Assembly: GCA_948470335.1 (NCBI GenBank) | Contig: CAOKOL010000010.1 | Location: 1-64,000 of the forward strand | Length of the DNA stretch: 64,000 bases | Origin: an uncultured Lachnospiraceae bacterium | GTDB taxonomy: Bacteria > Bacillota > Clostridia > Lachnospirales > Lachnospiraceae | Direction: 5' to 3' | Shown here: one piece after another, positions 60,431 to 64,000 of the stretch | Position numbering within the stretch: the first letter of the stretch is position 1 | Layout: every line of letters begins with the position of its first letter | Position numbers and translations under genes: made by a program | The notes under the pieces: model-generated | What the model saw: only the letters and a program-made list of their open reading frames with translations | What the model was told of the DNA's origin: nothing | The model's database searches: none

Positions 60431-62560
60431 CTATTTATGGCCCTTCTTCGTTTCCAACACCAGACTTCCTATTGATTGTATCTGCACATTGTTGGCAATC
60501 TCATTAAACGAGAGTACCCGCACATTTGGATAAAACTGCTCGATCAGACGGTAAAAATGCACCCGCATCACCTGTGATGTCAGAATCACCGGTGTCTGGG
60601 ACATCCCGCCGAATTTTTTCAGTTGTTCCGCCAACTGACGCACCAGACTCTGGAGAATATCCGGACTTAAAGAAAGATAAAAGCCGTTCTCTCCTCTTGT
60701 CAGTGCCCCTACCATCGTCCGCTCTAACTCGGAATCCATTGTCACCACCCGCATACTGCCGTCTTCGCAGTAAATTCGGGTAATCGTCCGCCTGAGGGCG
60801 GTTCGGATCCGCTCCACCAGACCATCAATTTCCTTGGTCGGAACGCCGTTTTCGGTAATATATTCTATGGTAGTTTCCAATATTGTTTCCAGATCCTTGA
60901 TCGGGATACCTTCTTTTAATAAATTGGTCAGAATCCGCTGCAGAAGCGCATAGGACACCAGGTTAGGGAATGCCTCATCCACCAGCTCAGGAGCCGTATT
61001 CTTCACATTCTCCACCAGATGCACTACCTCCTGCCGGCTGATCAGCTCATAGGCATGCTGTTTGATTACCTCGGATAAGTGGGTCACCATAACGGACAGC
61101 GGATCGATAACCGTATAGCCATACAGCTCGGCCCTCTCTCTGTCCTCAGGTCTGATCCACCGGCTGGGGATACCATAGGCCGGTTCCACCGTTTCGATAC
61201 CGTCCACCTCATGTTCCAGGTTCGCCGGCTCCAGAGCCAGGTAGTAATCCACAAGGATCTCACCTTTGGCCACTTCCTCTCCCTTTACTTTGATACAGTA
61301 CTGATTGATACTCAGCCCCGAACTGTCACGCAGACGAATGGAGGGGATTACAAAGCCCATATCCTGCGCGTACTGCCGTCTGAAAATTACGATTCGGCTG
61401 ATCAGACGTCCGCCCACCGACTCATCCACCAAAGGAATCAGACTGTAGCCAAATTCCATCTCGATAGGCTCCACGGTCAGCAATGTATAAATGTTATTAA
61501 CATCCTTGAAATAATCTTCCTCTGACTGAGGCGGAGGCGCCGCTTCCTCCTGAAGAGGCATCGGTTCCTGTCCGGCCATCGCCGCTCCGAACGCCGCCGC
61601 ATTCCGAAGAGTCGGCTCCTGGGACACTTTGGCCGACAGATAGTAACCCGCCGCAACCAGTGTGACTGCCACAATCCACAACTGGATTCTCGGCATACCG
61701 GGAATCACGGACATCACGCCGATTACGACACCGCTTATCATAATGGCGCGGGGCTGGGCCAGAAACTGCTTTGACACATCGTCGTTCAGACTGCCTTCGG
61801 ATACGGCACGGGTAACGATCATGCCCGTCGCAGTAGAAATCAGCAGCGCCGGTATCTGGGATACCAGACCGTCGCCGATGGTAGCGATCGAGTAGGTATT
61901 CATCACCTCTCCTATGGTCTGTCCGCCCTGGACCAAACCAATAATCACACCGCCGATCATATTCACGCCGGTGGTAATCAGAGACATGGTGGCATCGCCT
62001 TTTACGATCTTTGTGGCACCGTCCATAGCACCGTAGAAATCGGCTTCTCTCTGAATCTTCTCCCGCCGCCCTTTCGCTTCCTGCTCATCGATGAGACCGG
62101 AGCTTAAGTCGGCGTCGATCGCCATCTGTTTACCGGGCATAGCGTCCAGGGTAAATCTTGCGGCAACCTCGGCCACACGCTCGGCGCCTTTGGTAATTAC
62201 GATAAACTGCATCAGCAGGATAATCAGGAAGATTACCACGCCCACTACCACATTGCCCTGGAGAATGAAATCACCGAATGCGGCGATAATCTGGCCGGAG
62301 GAACCTCCGTTGGTCAGAATATTCCGGGTTGTGGAAACATTGATTCCAAGACGGAATAATGTGGTAACCAGCAAAAGCGACGGAAAAATCGAGAATTCCA
62401 GCGCGTCCCTGATGGTCATGGTAATTACCAGGATCATCAGAGACAGGGACATATTTAATATAATTGCAAGATCCACGACGCCTGCCGGAAGCGGTATAAT
62501 CAAAAGCAGGATGATGACCAGTACAAACATCACCACCGAATAGCTGGCTAATCTTTTCAT
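60431..62560 (-). CDS. flhA: Flagellar export gate protein FlhA
   Basis: 709 residues. About eight membrane spans in the first 330 residues (FILVIILLLIIPLPAGVVDLA-like start), the FHIPEP signature variant DAMPGKQMAIDADLSSG (proton-channel FHIPEP family), then a C-terminal cytoplasmic ring domain with YTVIDPLSVMVTHLSEVI. Overlaps flhB by 4 bp (ATGA). Core of the type III export apparatus; energised by proton motive force. Confidence 0.97.
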   Translation of the reverse strand: MKRLASYSVVMFVLVIILLLIIPLPAGVVDLAIILNMSLSLMILVITMTIRDALEFSIFPSLLLVTTLFRLGINVSTTRNILTNGGSSGQIIAAFGDFILQGNVVVGVVIFLIILLMQFIVITKGAERVAEVAARFTLDAMPGKQMAIDADLSSGLIDEQEAKGRREKIQREADFYGAMDGATKIVKGDATMSLITTGVNMIGGVIIGLVQGGQTIGEVMNTYSIATIGDGLVSQIPALLISTATGMIVTRAVSEGSLNDDVSKQFLAQPRAIMISGVVIGVMSVIPGMPRIQLWIVAVTLVAAGYYLSAKVSQEPTLRNAAAFGAAMAGQEPMPLQEEAAPPPQSEEDYFKDVNNIYTLLTVEPIEMEFGYSLIPLVDESVGGRLISRIVIFRRQYAQDMGFVIPSIRLRDSSGLSINQYCIKVKGEEVAKGEILVDYYLALEPANLEHEVDGIETVEPAYGIPSRWIRPEDRERAELYGYTVIDPLSVMVTHLSEVIKQHAYELISRQEVVHLVENVKNTAPELVDEAFPNLVSYALLQRILTNLLKEGIPIKDLETILETTIEYITENGVPTKEIDGLVERIRTALRRTITRIYCEDGSMRVVTMDSELERTMVGALTRGENGFYLSLSPDILQSLVRQLAEQLKKFGGMSQTPVILTSQVMRVHFYRLIEQFYPNVRVLSFNEIANNVQIQSIGSLVLETKKGHK

Positions 62561-63633
62561 CGGAACATCTCCTCCCGGTGATTCTGTTTATAAATATAAA
62601 CGAGAATCTCGGCTACCGCGCCGTAATATTCCGCAGGAATCTCCCGGTCTAAATCACAGGCGGCATAAAGGGCCCTGGCCAGCGGCCTGTTTTCTATAAT
62701 TGACACGCCATGCTCCTCCCCTGTATGAATAATACGCAGCGCCAGCTTATCCTGACCTTTGGCCAAAACAATGGGCGCTCCGTGTTTTTTCGGTTCATAT
62801 TTCAGCGCGACTGCAAAATGCGTAGGATTTCGGATGATTACATCGGCCTGAGGCACCTTCTGCATCATACGGCTCTGGGCCATCTGACGCTGAATCCGTC
62901 GGATCCTTCCTTTAATCTCAGGATTTCCCTCGGTCTGTTTATACTCATCCTTTACTTCCTGTTTGGTCATCTTTAAATTCTTTTCATAATCCCAGCGCTG
63001 ATAAAGGAAATCAAAAAACGCGACGACCGTAAAAGCAATACACACTTTCATTACCAGATTGAAAGCGGTATCCAACATGCTGACCGCCGAACTCATGGGC
63101 GTCATGTCAATCATTCTGGACATAGCGATCATCTGATCCTTCAACATATTATAGAGAAGGAAAATCAAAAGTACAAGCTTCACCAGATTTTTCAGAAGCT
63201 CCACGACTTTTTTCAGCGAGAACAGCTTTTTCAGGCCCGATATGGGATTCAGCTTGCTGAACTTCGGCCTGATCACCTTAAAGCTGATATTAAAGCGGGT
63301 CTGCAAACCGTGGGACAAAATCCCCAGCAGCATCGAAACCAGCAGCAGGGGCACCGCACATTTGACAAATACCCACAAAAATCTATAAAGAATCTGAACG
63401 GACAGCATCAGGCTGTCGTCCAGGCTTATTCTGTCTAAAGTTTCTTTTAGAAAGCCTGTGATCTCACGGTGCATAGTGGGAATCCAAAGGCGCAGCATCC
63501 AGAAAACGCCGAACAGCATGACCACCGTAGCGACATCCTTACTCTGAAATACATTTCCTTCTCTTCTGGCGTCTCTTCGGTGTTTACTGGTTGGTTGTTC
63601 TGTTTTTTCCTGACCATTGCTGCCTTCAGCCAC
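62557..63633 (-). CDS. flhB: Flagellar export switch protein FlhB
   Basis: 358 residues. Four membrane spans (about 30-50, 85-110, 145-165, 185-205) and a cytoplasmic domain with the autocleavage motif in IIRNPTHFAVALKYEP (Asn-Pro bond). N-terminal Lys/Glu-rich GQEKTEQPTSKHRRDARREG is family-typical. Selects hook versus filament substrates. Confidence 0.97.
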   Translation of the reverse strand: MAEGSNGQEKTEQPTSKHRRDARREGNVFQSKDVATVVMLFGVFWMLRLWIPTMHREITGFLKETLDRISLDDSLMLSVQILYRFLWVFVKCAVPLLLVSMLLGILSHGLQTRFNISFKVIRPKFSKLNPISGLKKLFSLKKVVELLKNLVKLVLLIFLLYNMLKDQMIAMSRMIDMTPMSSAVSMLDTAFNLVMKVCIAFTVVAFFDFLYQRWDYEKNLKMTKQEVKDEYKQTEGNPEIKGRIRRIQRQMAQSRMMQKVPQADVIIRNPTHFAVALKYEPKKHGAPIVLAKGQDKLALRIIHTGEEHGVSIIENRPLARALYAACDLDREIPAEYYGAVAEILVYIYKQNHREEMFR

Positions 63634-63698
63634 TACCTCACATCCTTCCTTATCGACGGCACATCAGGTTGCATTATTTTTCCATGCCGGACTGCCGG

Positions 63699-64000
63699 TC
63701 ACGGCGCCAGCAACAGGAGCGCATCCTCCATAAAAGCCAGCATATTGTCAAAAATCTGATAGATTCTATCTGACATCGGACTGAATAAAATCAATAAGGT
63801 AAGCAGTCCCACGATAATCTTAATCTGAAAATTTACGGAAAACACATTGATCTGAGGAATCATCCGCATCAGGATGCCCACCGCCGCCTCTGTCACCAGC
63901 TCAATAGCAATCAGCGGAAAAGCGTACTGCAGCCCCATCGCGATATTCTCCCGAAAGACAACGAGAATCGCCTGAGGCAGCTCCGTATTCAGTGTCACCA
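63699..64000 (-). CDS. fliR: Flagellar export protein FliR, 5' part beyond the window
   Basis: The last ~100 residues of FliR: AIELVTEAAVGILMRMIPQI, VFSVNFQIKIIVGLLTLLIL, ending in a short helix before the stop at 63699. The first readable codon at 63998 is GTG for an internal Val, not a start, so the gene runs past the window end. Two membrane spans are visible. 65 bp upstream of flhB. Confidence 0.9.
   Translation of the reverse strand, partial: VTLNTELPQAILVVFRENIAMGLQYAFPLIAIELVTEAAVGILMRMIPQINVFSVNFQIKIIVGLLTLLILFSPMSDRIYQIFDNMLAFMEDALLLLAP

Overview
The window looks like a chromosomal segment of a motile, Gram-positive, low-to-mid-GC Clostridia bacterium, most likely a Lachnospiraceae member. 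The signs are Firmicutes-type gene order (flgM-flgN-flgK-flgL-yviE-fliW-csrA and fliR-flhB-flhA-fliA), a T-box leader on valS, strong AGGAGG ribosome binding sites, and the large DUF5716/DUF5717-type proteins that I associate with Lachnospiraceae. The family assignment is inference; no rRNA or tRNA gene was seen.

Layout. 1-1200: an AbiE-type toxin-antitoxin pair, with the toxin cut by the window edge. 1590-11944 (minus): a peptide-scavenging operon (oppD, oppF, oppB, oppC, an N-acyl-D-amino-acid deacylase, a lipoprotein solute-binding protein and two tandem M19 dipeptidases), read divergently from a Crp/Fnr-type regulator at 12334. A small membrane protein and a YbiT-like ABC-F ATPase follow on the plus strand. 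15291-17743 (minus): a complete retron with a phosphoribosyltransferase-like protein, a small probable winged-helix protein, a recognisable msr-msd RNA and a reverse transcriptase. 17954-21086 (minus): valS with T-box. 21278-23000: a DNA adenine methylase/HNH endonuclease pair. 22997-24634: ptsI. 24753-30848 (minus): DUF5717, DUF5716 (Hsp70/actin-fold-like) and a helical-repeat protein, with three tandem copies of a 107-bp palindromic repeat inside the operon. Then rarA, a polysaccharide deacetylase and a small XRE regulator.

33560-39470 is markedly AT-rich and carries three unrecognised multi-pass membrane proteins in one operon, one with a roughly 400-residue probably extracytoplasmic coiled-coil region. 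It is flanked by about 1 kb of gene-free AT-rich DNA and looks horizontally acquired.

39471-64000 is a flagellar and chemotaxis region. It has two flagellins flanking a glycosyltransferase, and a plus-strand late operon (flgM to csrA). A long minus-strand series runs fliR, flhB, flhA, fliA, flgF-like, flgG-like, cheC, cheD, cheV, a ParA ATPase, a ComFB-domain protein, fliD, fliS, a fliT-like gene and a nucleotidyltransferase. Several promoters here have the sigma-28 form (TAAT or similar, 15 bp, G(C/A)CGATA(T/A)), which fits the presence of FliA and FlgM.

The candidates for something new are the retron, the AT-rich three-membrane-protein cassette, the DUF5716/DUF5717 operon with its repeat family, and the ParA/ComFB pair. 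Defence-type cassettes (AbiE, retron, restriction-modification) sit singly between housekeeping genes rather than in one island.
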